This document shows, piece after piece, positions 16,937 to 26,529 of a stretch of DNA of 64,000 nt. Positions within the stretch are counted from its first letter, which is position 1, and each line of letters opens with the position of its first letter. The stretch comes from Pseudenterobacter timonensis (lineage in GTDB: Bacteria; Pseudomonadota; Gammaproteobacteria; Enterobacterales; Enterobacteriaceae). The translations under genes were made by a program, and so were the position numbers. The notes beneath the pieces were generated by a model. That model saw only the letters and a program-made list of their open reading frames with translations. It was not told the origin of the DNA and ran no database searches. The stretch is from assembly GCF_900021175.1 (NCBI RefSeq), contig NZ_FCOP01000013.1:867140-931139 (forward strand), written 5' to 3'.

Positions 16937-18574
16937 ATGGCGAGTTATTTTATTGGTGTGGATGTAGGAACCGGTAGCGCCCGCGCAGGGGTTTTTGATC
17001 TCAACGGCAGAATGGTTGGACAGGCCAGCCGCGCGATTGAGATTTATCGTCCGCAGGCCGATTTCGTCGAACAGTCGTCAGACAATATCTGGCTGGCGGT
17101 CTGCAACGCCGTTCGCGATGCGATTAACCAGTCGGATATCAACCCTATCCAGGTAAAAGGGCTGGGCTTTGACGCGACCTGCTCGCTGGTAGTGCTCGAC
17201 AAAGAGGGTAAACCGCTGACCATCAGTCCGTCCGGGCGCAGCGAGCAGAATATCATTGTCTGGATGGATCACCGCGCCATCACCCAGGCGGAACGCATCA
17301 ACGCTATGCACCATCGGGTGCTGGACTACGTCGGCGGGATTATCTCCCCGGAAATGCAGACGCCAAAGCTGCTGTGGCTGAAACAGCACATGCCGAACAC
17401 CTGGGCAAACGCAGGCTATTATTTTGATCTGCCCGATTTTCTCACCTGGCGCGCCACCGGCGACGATACCCGTTCGCTCTGTTCCACGGTCTGCAAATGG
17501 ACCTACATGGGCCACGAGGACAAATGGGATGCCAGCTATTTTCGCGAGATCGGGCTGGACGATCTGCTGGAACACGATGCCGCCAAAATTGGCCGCTATG
17601 TTAAAACAATGGGCGAACCGCTCGGCCACGGCCTGAGCCAGCGCGCCGCCAGCGAGATGGGACTGATTCCGGGGACGGCGGTAAGCGTGTCGATAATCGA
17701 CGCCCATGCCGGTACGCTGGGTACGCTGGGCGCCAGCGGCGTCTCGGGGGATGTGGCCGATTTCGACCGCCGGATAGCCCTGATTGGCGGCACCTCGACC
17801 GGCCATATGGCGATCTCCAAAGAACCGCGCTTTATCAGCGGCGTCTGGGGGCCGTACTACTCGGCGGTGCTGCCGGAATACTGGCTGAACGAAGGCGGAC
17901 AATCCGCCACCGGCGCGTTAATCGACCATATCATTCAGTCGCACCCCTGCTACGAGACGCTGTTGGCGCAGGCGAAATCCCAGGATCAAACCATTTACGA
18001 AGTGCTTAACGCGCTGCTACGCAAAATGGCGGGCGAGCCGGAGAATATCGCCTTTTTAACCCGCGATATGCACATCCTGCCCTACTTCCACGGTAACCGT
18101 TCACCGCGCGCCAACCCCACCCTCACCGGAGTGATAAGCGGGCTGAAGCTTTCGCGTACACCGGAAGATATGGCGTTACAGTATCTGGCAACCATACAGG
18201 CTATCGCACTGGGAACGCGCCATATCATCGAGACCATGAACCAGAGCGGTTACAGTATCGACACCATTATGGCCAGCGGCGGCGGCACCAAAAACCCCGT
18301 CTTTGTACAGGAGCACGCTAACGCCACCGGCTGCGCGATGCTGCTGCCGGAAGAGAGCGAGGCGATGCTGCTGGGTGGCGCGATGATGGGCACTATCGCG
18401 GCAGGCGTTTTTGAGACCTTCCCTGAAGCGATGTCGGCCATGAGCCGGATCGGGAAAACGGTGACCCCACAGACCAACCGCATCAAGCACTATTACGACC
18501 GTAAATATCAGGTGTTCCATGAGATGTACCAGGATCATATGAAGTACCGCCAGCTGATGCAGGAGGCGTCATGA
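16937..18574 (+). CDS. FGGY carbohydrate kinase, D-ribulokinase type
   Basis: A 545-residue ATP-dependent sugar kinase. The N-terminal lobe opens with GVDVGTGSARAGVFD (phosphate loop). TCSLV at residues 81-85 is the signature described for the eukaryotic and bacterial D-ribulokinase branch (yeast YDR109C, human FGGY). MQTPKLLWLKQHMP, DLPDFLTWRATGD and the second-lobe HGNRSPRANPTLTGVISGL, then ASGGGTKNPVFVQEHANATG (adenine pocket), follow. The likely reaction is D-ribulose to D-ribulose 5-phosphate, but L-ribulose or another ketose is possible. It follows the permease by 16 bases and overlaps the SIS gene by 4, so it acts on the imported sugar. Confidence 0.85.
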   Translation: MASYFIGVDVGTGSARAGVFDLNGRMVGQASRAIEIYRPQADFVEQSSDNIWLAVCNAVRDAINQSDINPIQVKGLGFDATCSLVVLDKEGKPLTISPSGRSEQNIIVWMDHRAITQAERINAMHHRVLDYVGGIISPEMQTPKLLWLKQHMPNTWANAGYYFDLPDFLTWRATGDDTRSLCSTVCKWTYMGHEDKWDASYFREIGLDDLLEHDAAKIGRYVKTMGEPLGHGLSQRAASEMGLIPGTAVSVSIIDAHAGTLGTLGASGVSGDVADFDRRIALIGGTSTGHMAISKEPRFISGVWGPYYSAVLPEYWLNEGGQSATGALIDHIIQSHPCYETLLAQAKSQDQTIYEVLNALLRKMAGEPENIAFLTRDMHILPYFHGNRSPRANPTLTGVISGLKLSRTPEDMALQYLATIQAIALGTRHIIETMNQSGYSIDTIMASGGGTKNPVFVQEHANATGCAMLLPEESEAMLLGGAMMGTIAAGVFETFPEAMSAMSRIGKTVTPQTNRIKHYYDRKYQVFHEMYQDHMKYRQLMQEAS

Positions 18575-19170
18575 GCAGCGCATGGCAACAGGCCACCGCC
18601 ACCTGGACGCTTTACAGCGAGGCGCTGGCCGGACTGGCCGATCATCTGAACGAGGCGCAGTGGCAGGCGTTAATGGCGGAGCTGCGCGGCTGTCGCGGTA
18701 AAATCGCGGTAACCGGCGTCGGCACCTCCGGCATCGCGGCGCGTAAAATCGCCCATATGCTGGCCTGCGTTGAGCGTCCGGCGATCTACCTTAACGCCAC
18801 CGACGCCGCGCACGGCGACCTGGGTTTTTTGGGCGCGGACGATCTGGTCATTATGATCTCCCGCGGCGGGAACTCAGATGAGCTGACGCGCCTGCTGCCA
18901 GGCGTCGCGGCGAAAAACGTGCCGCTCATCAGCGTCACTGAAAACGGCGACTCCGCCATCGCCCGGGCCGCCCGGCTGGTCATTTCAACGGGCGTAAAGC
19001 GCGAGGCTGACCCGCTCAACATGCTGGCGACCACCTCCATTATGCTGGTGATTGCGATTTTCGACGCCGCCTGCGCCTGCCTGATGAGCGAAAGCGGTTA
19101 CTCGAAGGAGACGCTGCTGTCGGTACATCCCGGCGGCGACGTTGGGTTAACGTTACGCCAGACGCCTTAA
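18571..19170 (+). CDS. Short KdsD/GutQ-like SIS sugar-phosphate isomerase, atypical active site
   Basis: A 199-residue SIS-domain protein lacking the C-terminal CBS pair of KdsD. The fold markers of arabinose-5-phosphate isomerases are present: TGVGTSGIAARKIA, AAHGDLG with His81, EADPLNMLATTSIMLV and SVHPGGDVGLTL with His186. Two positions that are catalytic in KdsD differ: the Lys of the GxGKSGH loop is Thr52, and the Glu of the NSGES loop is Asn101. It overlaps the kinase gene by ATGA, so it should act on the kinase product, but the chemistry may not be Ru5P/A5P isomerisation. 6-phospho-3-hexuloisomerase is an alternative, judged less likely from the HGDLG motif. Confidence 0.7.
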   Translation: MSSAWQQATATWTLYSEALAGLADHLNEAQWQALMAELRGCRGKIAVTGVGTSGIAARKIAHMLACVERPAIYLNATDAAHGDLGFLGADDLVIMISRGGNSDELTRLLPGVAAKNVPLISVTENGDSAIARAARLVISTGVKREADPLNMLATTSIMLVIAIFDAACACLMSESGYSKETLLSVHPGGDVGLTLRQTP

Positions 19171-19175
19171 TTCCT

Positions 19176-19201
19176 CCGCCCCGTCGGCTTTCGCGGGGCT
19201 T
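19176..19201 (+). terminator. Weak hairpin after the sugar operon
   Basis: gccccg (19179-19184) and cggggc (19193-19198) can pair around a ten-base loop directly after the SIS stop. It is followed by TTCGTC, not a clean T run, so termination is uncertain. The following 190 bases hold only the csiE leader, with a TGTGA half-site at 19291. Confidence 0.4.
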
Positions 19202-19392
19202 CGTCCGGATAACCGAACGATAAAAGAGCATGAAATCGGCTTCAGGCGCTGCGTTTCTCTCTTTCCTGCCCCCCTGTACGTTAAAAATTCTGTGACCGCC
19301 ACCCGCAATCCTGACCTAAAGCATTTCATTCGTAATTATTATGGAAAAACTTTAGCTATCCTTATCAAACACTCATTCGGGAGGTTCGACAG

Positions 19393-20673
19393 ATGATGCC
19401 AACGCTTGCTCCGCCATCTGTACTTTCTGCTCCCCAGCGCCGTTGCCAGGTTTTGCTGACGCTTTTCCAGCCGGGGCAGATTGCCACTGCGGAAACATTT
19501 AGCGCGCTTAATGGCGTCGATGATGAGCTTGCCCGGGAAGATATCACCGAGACGGAACGTGAAATCCAACGCTATCATCGACTGAGCATCATTTCTGGCC
19601 CTGACGGCTGCTACCGGATCGAAGGTACAACGCTCAATCAACGCCTCTGCCTGCTGCACTGGCTGAGACGCGGCTTACGCCTGTGCCCTGATTATATTTC
19701 CCGGCACTTCCTGCCCGCCCTCAAACGTGAGCTGAAACAGCAAGGGATCCTGCGTACGTTGTACGACGACACCAATCTTCACGCGCTGATCAACCTCTGC
19801 GCCCGCCGTCTGCAAAAACGGTTTGAGAGTCGCGACGTACAGTTCCTGCATCTCTATTTGCAGTATTGCCTTTTGCAACATCATGCGGGCATCGCCCCGG
19901 AATTTAATCCGATCCAGCAGCGCTGGGTGCAAACCTGCGCCGAGTATCAGCTGGCACAGGAGATTGGCCGACACTGGCAGCGACGCGTGCGCCAGGATGC
20001 GCCGCTCACCGAGTCGCTGTTTATGGCTCTGCTCTTTTCGATGGTGCATCTGCCCGACCCGGTCCGCGACAACCACCAGCAAAATCAGCAGCTGCGGCTG
20101 GCGATTGCTCGCCTGGTACTGCGTTTTCGCGAAATGGGCGGGGTGCAATTCAACGACGAACAGGGACTGAACGCGCAACTGTATATTCACCTTGCTCAGG
20201 CGCTGAACCGTTGTCTCTTTGCTATTGGCATTGATAACACTTTGCCGGACGAGTTCGCTCGTCTTTACCCTCGCCTGATGCGTACGACGCGCGATGCCCT
20301 GCACGATTTTGAGGAGGAGTACGGGGTGACGTTCTCCGAAGAAGAGGCCGGGCTGGTGGCGGTGATTTTTGGCGCGTGGCTGATGCAGGAAAATGACTTA
20401 CACGAAAAGCAGATACTCTTACTGGTGGGGAGTAACCACGAGCTGGAACAGGAGATAGAACAGCAGCTGCGCGAACTGACGCTGCTGCCGCTGAATATTA
20501 AACCTGTGCCGATGGAGACCTTTCAACAGGAAGGGGCCACGCGTGGCGTGGCGCTGGTCGTTACGCCTTACACCACGCCGCTACCTCTATTCTCACCGCC
20601 GCTGATACACGCCGCAGAAGCGCTGACGCCGCATCAGCAGCAGCAGATCCGTAAGATGCTGGAATCAGGCTGA
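19393..20673 (+). CDS. csiE: CsiE, stationary-phase inducible PRD-like protein
   Basis: A 426-residue protein identical in plan to E. coli CsiE: start MMPTLAPPSVLSAPQRRCQ with GGGAGG upstream, internal RLQKRFESRDVQFLHLYLQYCLLQHHAG, end HQQQQIRKMLESG. It resembles BglG/MtlR-type regulators: an N-terminal region and two PRD-like modules. The E. coli gene is induced by carbon starvation and stationary phase through sigma-S and cAMP-CRP; no target is known. It is convergent with hcaT and overlaps its end by 9 bases. Confidence 0.95.
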   Translation: MMPTLAPPSVLSAPQRRCQVLLTLFQPGQIATAETFSALNGVDDELAREDITETEREIQRYHRLSIISGPDGCYRIEGTTLNQRLCLLHWLRRGLRLCPDYISRHFLPALKRELKQQGILRTLYDDTNLHALINLCARRLQKRFESRDVQFLHLYLQYCLLQHHAGIAPEFNPIQQRWVQTCAEYQLAQEIGRHWQRRVRQDAPLTESLFMALLFSMVHLPDPVRDNHQQNQQLRLAIARLVLRFREMGGVQFNDEQGLNAQLYIHLAQALNRCLFAIGIDNTLPDEFARLYPRLMRTTRDALHDFEEEYGVTFSEEEAGLVAVIFGAWLMQENDLHEKQILLLVGSNHELEQEIEQQLRELTLLPLNIKPVPMETFQQEGATRGVALVVTPYTTPLPLFSPPLIHAAEALTPHQQQQIRKMLESG

Positions 20674-21804
20674 AGCGGTAACCTTAGGCCGCAGCACCAT
20701 TGCGGGTAGCGCCACCAGCGCCATTACCCAGAAAACGCCGTGTCCCAGATGCTGATAGAGGAATCCGGCGAACACCGTCATGATCGCGATACTGCCCCCC
20801 ATCGCCACCGCAGAATAGACCGCCTGCAGGCGAATCACATCGCTTCCCTCACGCGCGGCGATATAGCGCATGGCCGCCAGGTGGCAGACGGTGAAGGTGC
20901 CGCAGTGGAGGATCTGCGCAACGATAAGCCACGGCAGTTCGGTGGTCCAGCCCATGATCCCCCAGCGCACCACGCCGCAGACGGCGGAAAGCAGCAGCAG
21001 ATCCCGAGCGCTGAAGCGGCGAAAGAGTTTTTTACTGAGCGCGAAGATGACCACTTCCGCCACAACGCCGAGGGACCACAAATAGCCCACCGCCGAGGCG
21101 GAGTACCCTGCCCCCTGCCAGTAAATGGCGCTAAAGCCGTAGTAGGCGGCGTGCGCCCCCTGCAGCAGACAGACGCAGGCCAGAAAGCGCCAGCTCTGGG
21201 CTACCAGCGCTCGCCAGGCGGGCCATCCGGCGCTCTCCTGCTGGCGACTTTCCCCCTGCGGCATTACCGAGGGGCGCAACAACATGCCGAGCAGCATAGA
21301 GGCGATGCCCAGGCTCAACAGCGCCAGAATCGCCCGATAGTCGTACAGACTGACCAGTTTCCCCACCAGCGCGGAGCCGATGACGAAGGCGATGGAGCCC
21401 CACAAACGTACGCGGCCGTAGTCCATGGTGATCTGCTTTTGCCAGGTGTTCGCCAGCGCGTCGGTGAGCGGCACCAGCGGCGAGAAAAAGAGGTTAAAGC
21501 CCACCATCACTACCATCAGCCAGGCGAACTGATGGCCGAACCAGAACGCGGCGACGAAGACCAGCGTCAGCAGCGCGAGCACGCGCACCGCCTTAATGAG
21601 CATCGAGGGATCGCTGACGCGCGGTGCAATCAGCAGGCTGCCGAGAAAACGCGCCACCAGCCCCGCGCCGAGCAGCACGCCGATAGTTTCGGGCGTCAGG
21701 CCAATTCCCTTGAGCCAGACGCTCCAGAAAGGCAGAAAGATACCGTAGCTAAAAAAGTAGGTGAAGTAGCTGAGCGCCAGCCAGCGTGTGGAATGCAAAA
21801 CCAT
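20665..21804 (-). CDS. hcaT: HcaT, putative 3-phenylpropionate/MFS transporter
   Basis: A 379-residue major facilitator protein with twelve hydrophobic segments. Start MVLHSTRWLALSYFTYFFSYG at 21804 gives the family length; the frame is open a further 18 codons without conservation. Motifs include IGVLLGAGLVARFLGSLLIAPRVSD and HCGTFTVCHLAAMRYIAAREGSDVIRLQAVYS. In E. coli it is proposed as an importer of phenylpropionate beside the hca dioxygenase genes. Here those genes are absent: hcaT is followed directly by glyA, so the substrate may differ. Confidence 0.93.
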   Translation of the reverse strand: MVLHSTRWLALSYFTYFFSYGIFLPFWSVWLKGIGLTPETIGVLLGAGLVARFLGSLLIAPRVSDPSMLIKAVRVLALLTLVFVAAFWFGHQFAWLMVVMVGFNLFFSPLVPLTDALANTWQKQITMDYGRVRLWGSIAFVIGSALVGKLVSLYDYRAILALLSLGIASMLLGMLLRPSVMPQGESRQQESAGWPAWRALVAQSWRFLACVCLLQGAHAAYYGFSAIYWQGAGYSASAVGYLWSLGVVAEVVIFALSKKLFRRFSARDLLLLSAVCGVVRWGIMGWTTELPWLIVAQILHCGTFTVCHLAAMRYIAAREGSDVIRLQAVYSAVAMGGSIAIMTVFAGFLYQHLGHGVFWVMALVALPAMVLRPKVTASA

Positions 21805-21904
21805 GAATCCCTCCCGTTTTGGAGGCGATAGTCTGGCGAGAAGTGCGGAAATAAGCAAGTAAATAGCTGGCTAATAAATAACGCTATTTTAACATTGCGC
21901 CCAT

Positions 21905-21928
21905 AAAAAAGGCCGCTTACGCGGCCTT
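21905..21928 (-). terminator. glyA terminator
   Basis: ggccgc-ttac-gcggcc stem with a T run on the minus-strand transcript (AAAAAA on plus), located 18 bases beyond the glyA stop. Confidence 0.9.
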
Positions 21929-21945
21929 CAAAGTGTGATGCGGCG

Positions 21946-23199
21946 TTACGCGTAAACCGGGAAGCGCGCGCAGATTTCCAGCACTTTCGCCTTCACGCGC
22001 TCGATGGTCGCTTCGTCGTTGATATTATCCAACACGTCGCACATCCAGCCCGCCAGCTCTTTCACTTCCGCTTCTTTAAAGCCGCGGCGAGTCACAGCCG
22101 GAGAGCCGATACGGATACCGGAGGTGACAAACGGGCTCTTCGGATCGTTCGGTACGCTGTTTTTGTTAACCGTGATGTTGGCGCGGCCAAGGGCTGCGTC
22201 CGCTTCTTTACCGGTGAGGTTCTTATCCACCAGATCCAGCAGGAAGAGGTGGTTTTCAGTCCCGCCGGAGACTACTTTGTAGCCACGGTTCAGGAACACT
22301 TCTACCATCGCTTTGGCGTTTTTCGCTACCTGCTGCTGGTAGGTTTTGAACGCTGGCTCCATCGCTTCTTTCAGCGCCACCGCTTTCGCGGCGATAACGT
22401 GCATCAGCGGGCCGCCCTGCGCGCTCGGGAAGACGGCAGAGTTCAGTTTCTTATAGAGATCTTCGTCACCGCCCTTCGCCAGAATCAGGCCACCGCGCGG
22501 ACCCGCCAGGGTTTTGTGAGTGGTGGTGGTCACCACGTGCGCGTGCGGAACCGGGTTCGGGTAGACACCAGCGGCAATCAGGCCCGCAACGTGTGCCATA
22601 TCAACGAAGAGATACGCGCCGATGCTGTCTGCGATTTCACGCATTTTGGCCCAGTCAACAATACCGGAGTAGGCGGAGAAGCCACCGATAATCATCTTCG
22701 GCTTGTGCTCTTTCGCCAGCTTAGCCATCTCTTCGTAATCAATTTTACCGGACTCATCAATACCGTAAGGGATGATGTTGTAGAGTTTGCCGGAGAAGTT
22801 AACCGGGGAGCCGTGAGTCAGGTGGCCGCCCTGCGCCAGGTTCATACCGAGAACGGTATCGCCCGGCTGCAGCAGCGCGGTGTAGACAGCGAAGTTAGCC
22901 TGAGAGCCGGAGTGCGGCTGAACGTTAGCGTAGTCAGCGCCGAACAGCGCTTTGGCGCGATCGATAGCCAGCTGCTCAACGATATCAACATACTCGCAAC
23001 CGCCGTAGTAGCGCTTGCCCGGATACCCTTCAGCATATTTGTTGGTCAGCTGAGAACCCTGCGCCTGCATTACGCGCGGACTGGTGTAGTTTTCGGAGGC
23101 GATCAGTTCGATGTGCTCTTCCTGACGTACTTTTTCCTGCTCCATAGCCTGCCACAATTCGGCATCATAATCGGCAATGTTCATTTCACGCTTTAACAT
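21946..23199 (-). CDS. glyA: Serine hydroxymethyltransferase
   Basis: A 417-residue PLP enzyme interconverting serine plus THF and glycine plus 5,10-methylene-THF, the main one-carbon source. Start [17 protein letters not shown] at 23199; an ATG two codons upstream is not used in relatives. The PLP lysine lies in [16 protein letters not shown]. It is divergent from hmp. A PurR-type site in the shared intergenic region fits purine repression known for E. coli glyA. Confidence 0.98.
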   Translation of the reverse strand: MLKREMNIADYDAELWQAMEQEKVRQEEHIELIASENYTSPRVMQAQGSQLTNKYAEGYPGKRYYGGCEYVDIVEQLAIDRAKALFGADYANVQPHSGSQANFAVYTALLQPGDTVLGMNLAQGGHLTHGSPVNFSGKLYNIIPYGIDESGKIDYEEMAKLAKEHKPKMIIGGFSAYSGIVDWAKMREIADSIGAYLFVDMAHVAGLIAAGVYPNPVPHAHVVTTTTHKTLAGPRGGLILAKGGDEDLYKKLNSAVFPSAQGGPLMHVIAAKAVALKEAMEPAFKTYQQQVAKNAKAMVEVFLNRGYKVVSGGTENHLFLLDLVDKNLTGKEADAALGRANITVNKNSVPNDPKSPFVTSGIRIGSPAVTRRGFKEAEVKELAGWMCDVLDNINDEATIERVKAKVLEICARFPVYA

Positions 23200-23316
23200 C
23201 CGCATCTCCTGACTCAGCTAACAAGTAAATTTTGGCCTGAAAAGGCAGTCCTGGTGGACGACGGGCAACAGTATAACTGAATCAGAGTGTGATAACAGGT
23301 CTTGACAAACGATTTT

Positions 23317-23332
23317 ACGCAAACGATTACCT
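23317..23332 (-). promoter_or_regulatory. PurR box upstream of glyA
   Basis: acgcaaacgattacct on the plus strand matches the purine repressor consensus (ANGCAAACGNTTNCNT). It is located 118 bases upstream of the glyA start, as in E. coli. A TTGACA lies just beside it at 23302. Confidence 0.75.
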
Positions 23333-23454
23333 GCGCGCCACGCAAGGGTTTGAGCAATAAAGCGCCTGCGCTTTTGAGCGGATTTCTTTTCAGGTTTGTG
23401 ATGCATATATTTCACGATGAAAAGAACCATTTACAAAGCAGGGTTATTTTTTAT

Positions 23455-23478
23455 AAGATGCATATAAAATACATCATT
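23455..23478 (+). promoter_or_regulatory. NsrR site upstream of hmp
   Basis: AAGATGCAT followed by an AT spacer and ATACATCATT forms the imperfect inverted repeat expected for the nitric-oxide sensor NsrR, 25 bases before the hmp start. Confidence 0.7.
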
Positions 23479-23502
23479 ATAGTAACTCTAAAGGAAGCTG
23501 CT

Positions 23503-24693
23503 ATGCTCGACGCCCAAACCATCGCTACGGTAAAAGCCACCATTCCCCTGCTGGTCGAAACCGGGCCAAAGCTCACCGCCCACTTTTACGATCGCATGTT
23601 CACGCATAACCCGGAGCTCAAAGAGATCTTTAACATGAGCAACCAGCGTAACGGCGATCAGCGCGAAGCGCTGTTTAACGCGATAGCCGCTTACGCCAGC
23701 AACATCGAAAATCTCCCCGCCCTGCTGCCTGCCGTGGAGAAAATCGCTCAGAAGCACACCAGTTTCCAGATTAAACCGGAGCAGTACAACATCGTCGGTA
23801 CCCATCTGCTGGCAACGCTGGATGAAATGTTCAGCCCGGGTCAGGAGGTACTGGATGCCTGGGGTAAAGCCTATGGCGTACTGGCCGGGGTCTTTATTAA
23901 CCGCGAAGCGCAAATTTATAGCGATAACGCCAGCAAAACCGGCGGCTGGAAAGGAACCCGCGCTTTCCGCATCGTGGAAAAAACGCCGCGCAGCGCGCTT
24001 ATCACCAGCTTTGAGCTGGAGCCTGTCGACGGCGGGCCGGTGGCCGACTATCGCCCGGGCCAGTACGTGGGCGTCTGGCTGAAGCCGGAAGGGTTCCCGC
24101 ACCAGGAGATCCGCCAGTACTCCCTGACCCGTAAGCCAAACGGCAAAAGCTACCGTATCGCGGTGAAGCGCGAGGAAGGCGGTCAGGTCTCCAACTGGCT
24201 GCATAATCAGGCGAACGTTGGCGACGTGGTGCATCTGGCGGCGCCGGCAGGTGATTTCTTTATGGTTGCCGATGTGGATACGCCGGTCACCCTTATCTCC
24301 GCAGGCGTAGGGCAAACCCCGATGCTGGCGATGCTGGACACGCTGGCGAAGAACCACCACACCGCGCAGGTTAACTGGTTCCATGCGGCGGAAAACGGCG
24401 ACGTTCACGCTTTTGCCGATGAAGTTAAAACGCTGGCCGCCGGGCTGCCGCATTTTAACGCGTATACCTGGTATCGTCTGCCGACCGACGCCGACCGCAC
24501 GGCGGCGCGCTTCGATCGTGAAGGACTGATGCATTTAGCCGAGCACAAGGCGCACGTGAACGCCCCGGGCATGCAGTTTTACCTCTGCGGACCGGTGGTC
24601 TTTATGCAGTTTGCCGCAAAACAGCTGATTGAACTGGGTGTCGATAAAGAGAACATTCATTACGAATGCTTCGGCCCGCATAAGGTGCTGTAA
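23503..24693 (+). CDS. hmp: Flavohemoglobin, nitric oxide dioxygenase
   Basis: A 396-residue protein that converts NO to nitrate with O2 and NAD(P)H. Start ATG 23503 ([15 protein letters not shown]) behind AAGGAAG; the frame upstream of it is a spurious extension through the promoter. An N-terminal globin domain (proximal His in the [15 protein letters not shown] region), an FAD domain with [11 protein letters not shown] and an NAD domain with [15 protein letters not shown] and CGPVVFMQ near the end are all present. Preceded by an NsrR-type site. Confidence 0.98.
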   Translation: MLDAQTIATVKATIPLLVETGPKLTAHFYDRMFTHNPELKEIFNMSNQRNGDQREALFNAIAAYASNIENLPALLPAVEKIAQKHTSFQIKPEQYNIVGTHLLATLDEMFSPGQEVLDAWGKAYGVLAGVFINREAQIYSDNASKTGGWKGTRAFRIVEKTPRSALITSFELEPVDGGPVADYRPGQYVGVWLKPEGFPHQEIRQYSLTRKPNGKSYRIAVKREEGGQVSNWLHNQANVGDVVHLAAPAGDFFMVADVDTPVTLISAGVGQTPMLAMLDTLAKNHHTAQVNWFHAAENGDVHAFADEVKTLAAGLPHFNAYTWYRLPTDADRTAARFDREGLMHLAEHKAHVNAPGMQFYLCGPVVFMQFAAKQLIELGVDKENIHYECFGPHKVL

Positions 24694-24694
24694 T

Positions 24695-24767
24695 CGCCCG
24701 GCGGCGCTTCGCTTGCACAGGCCTACGAAGGGTTTTGTAGGCCGGGTAAGCGCAGCGCCACCCGGCA
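24695..24767. repeat. BIME (REP pair) between hmp and glnB
   Basis: Inverted REP units: gcccggcggcgcttcgcttg plus aggcctac, then gtaggccgggtaagcgcagc plus gccacccggc. It sits between the two convergent genes hmp and glnB and is the only candidate for transcript-end structure there. Confidence 0.85.
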
Positions 24768-24773
24768 AAAATG

Positions 24774-25121
<348 letters not shown>

Positions 25122-25191
25122 TTAAACTCTGTCTGTCGGCAGCCTCGTAAACGGTTGCTCACAGTATCATATTCAGACACATTTTGCGGCA

Positions 25192-26529
25192 CTACTCTTT
25201 AAAATCGTTCGCTTCCAGCTCGTGGCGAGACAGCAGCTTGTAGAACTCGGTGCGGTTACGTCCGGCCATGCGCGCGGCGTGGGTAACGTTACCTTTAGTG
25301 ATCTGCAACAGCTTGCGCAGATAGTTCAGCTCAAACTGGTTGCGCGCCTCGGCGAAGGTCGGCAGCGCCGTGTTTTCCCCCTCCAGCGCCTGCTCCACCA
25401 GCGCATCGCTGATCACAGGCGAGGAGGTCAGCGCCACGCACTGCTCAATCACGTTGACCAGCTGACGCACGTTACCTGGCCAGCCCGCGGTCATCAGACG
25501 CTTCATGGCATCCGTTGAAAAGGCGCGCACAAAGGGTTTATGCCGGTCCGCCGACTGGCGCAGCAGATGGTTTGCCAGCAGGGGGATATCTTCCGCTCGC
25601 TCCGCCAGCGCGGGCAGCTTGAGGTTAACCACGTTCAGGCGGTAGTAGAGATCTTCACGAAACTCTTTGCGCTCCATCGCTTTTGGCAGATCGCGGTGGG
25701 TAGCGGAGATAATACGCACGTTAATATCAATGTCGCGGTTGCTGCCAAGCGGCCGGACCTTGCGCTCCTGAAGTACGCGCAGCAGTTTAACCTGCAGCGG
25801 CGCGGGCATATCGCCTATCTCGTCGAGGAATAGGGTGCCCCCTTCCGCCGCCTGGAAGAGCCCTTCCCGGCTGCTGACCGCGCCGGTAAAGGCGCCGCGC
25901 GCATGGCCAAACAGCTCTGACTCCAGCAGCTGCTCCGGCAGCGCCCCGCAGTTGATAGCGATAAAGGCGTTTTTGCTGCGCGGGCTGGCGTTGTGTATCG
26001 CCTGCGCCAGAATCTCTTTGCCGGTGCCGCTCTGGCCGTTGATGAGCACGCTGACATCCGACTGCGCCACCATTCGCGCCTGTTCGAGCAGACGCAGCAT
26101 CACCGGGCTGCGGGTCACAATCGCTTCGCGCCACTGTTCATCCACCGAGGGGGCGGCGTGCTTCAGCGCCTCGTCGATGGCCTTATAGAGCGCATCTTTA
26201 TCCACCGGCTTGGTGAGGAAGCTAAAGACCCCCTGCTGGGTTGCCGCCACGGCGTCGGGAATCGAGCCGTGCGCCGTGAGGATGATCACCGGCATCCCCG
26301 GCTGAAGCTTCTGGATCTCCGTGAAAAGCTGCATGCCGTCCATTTCGTCCATGCGCAGATCGCTTATCACCAGGTCAATTTTTTCACGCCCCAGCGCCTT
26401 AAGCCCCTCCTGACCGCTTTCGGCGGTGACCACGCTGTAACCTTCGCTAACCAGACGCATGCCCAGCAGCTTCAGCAGGCCAGGATCGTCGTCCACCAGA
26501 AGGAGATGGGCAGGTTTGCGGCTTGTCAT
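25192..26529 (-). CDS. glrR: GlrR (QseF), sigma-54 response regulator
   Basis: A 445-residue NtrC-type activator. It has a receiver domain with phospho-acceptor Asp57 (VISDLRM), an AAA+ domain with Walker A GQSGTGKE (166-173) and the sigma-54 contact loop GAFTGA (213-218), and a C-terminal Fis-type HTH (TKGNVTHAARMAGRNRTEFYKLL). It partners with GlrK and drives glmY from a sigma-54 promoter found upstream in this window. The start overlaps the qseG stop by 4 bases. Confidence 0.97.
   Translation of the reverse strand: MTSRKPAHLLLVDDDPGLLKLLGMRLVSEGYSVVTAESGQEGLKALGREKIDLVISDLRMDEMDGMQLFTEIQKLQPGMPVIILTAHGSIPDAVAATQQGVFSFLTKPVDKDALYKAIDEALKHAAPSVDEQWREAIVTRSPVMLRLLEQARMVAQSDVSVLINGQSGTGKEILAQAIHNASPRSKNAFIAINCGALPEQLLESELFGHARGAFTGAVSSREGLFQAAEGGTLFLDEIGDMPAPLQVKLLRVLQERKVRPLGSNRDIDINVRIISATHRDLPKAMERKEFREDLYYRLNVVNLKLPALAERAEDIPLLANHLLRQSADRHKPFVRAFSTDAMKRLMTAGWPGNVRQLVNVIEQCVALTSSPVISDALVEQALEGENTALPTFAEARNQFELNYLRKLLQITKGNVTHAARMAGRNRTEFYKLLSRHELEANDFKE

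Noticed and set aside
12386..19170. Full lsr (AI-2) operon
   Set aside because: The binding protein and transporter look LsrB-like, but the kinase is the ribulokinase type and lsrF, lsrG, lsrR are missing.
23302..23502. Upstream extension of hmp by 67 codons
   Set aside because: It runs through the PurR and NsrR sites of the promoter; ATG 23503 gives the family length and has a ribosome site.
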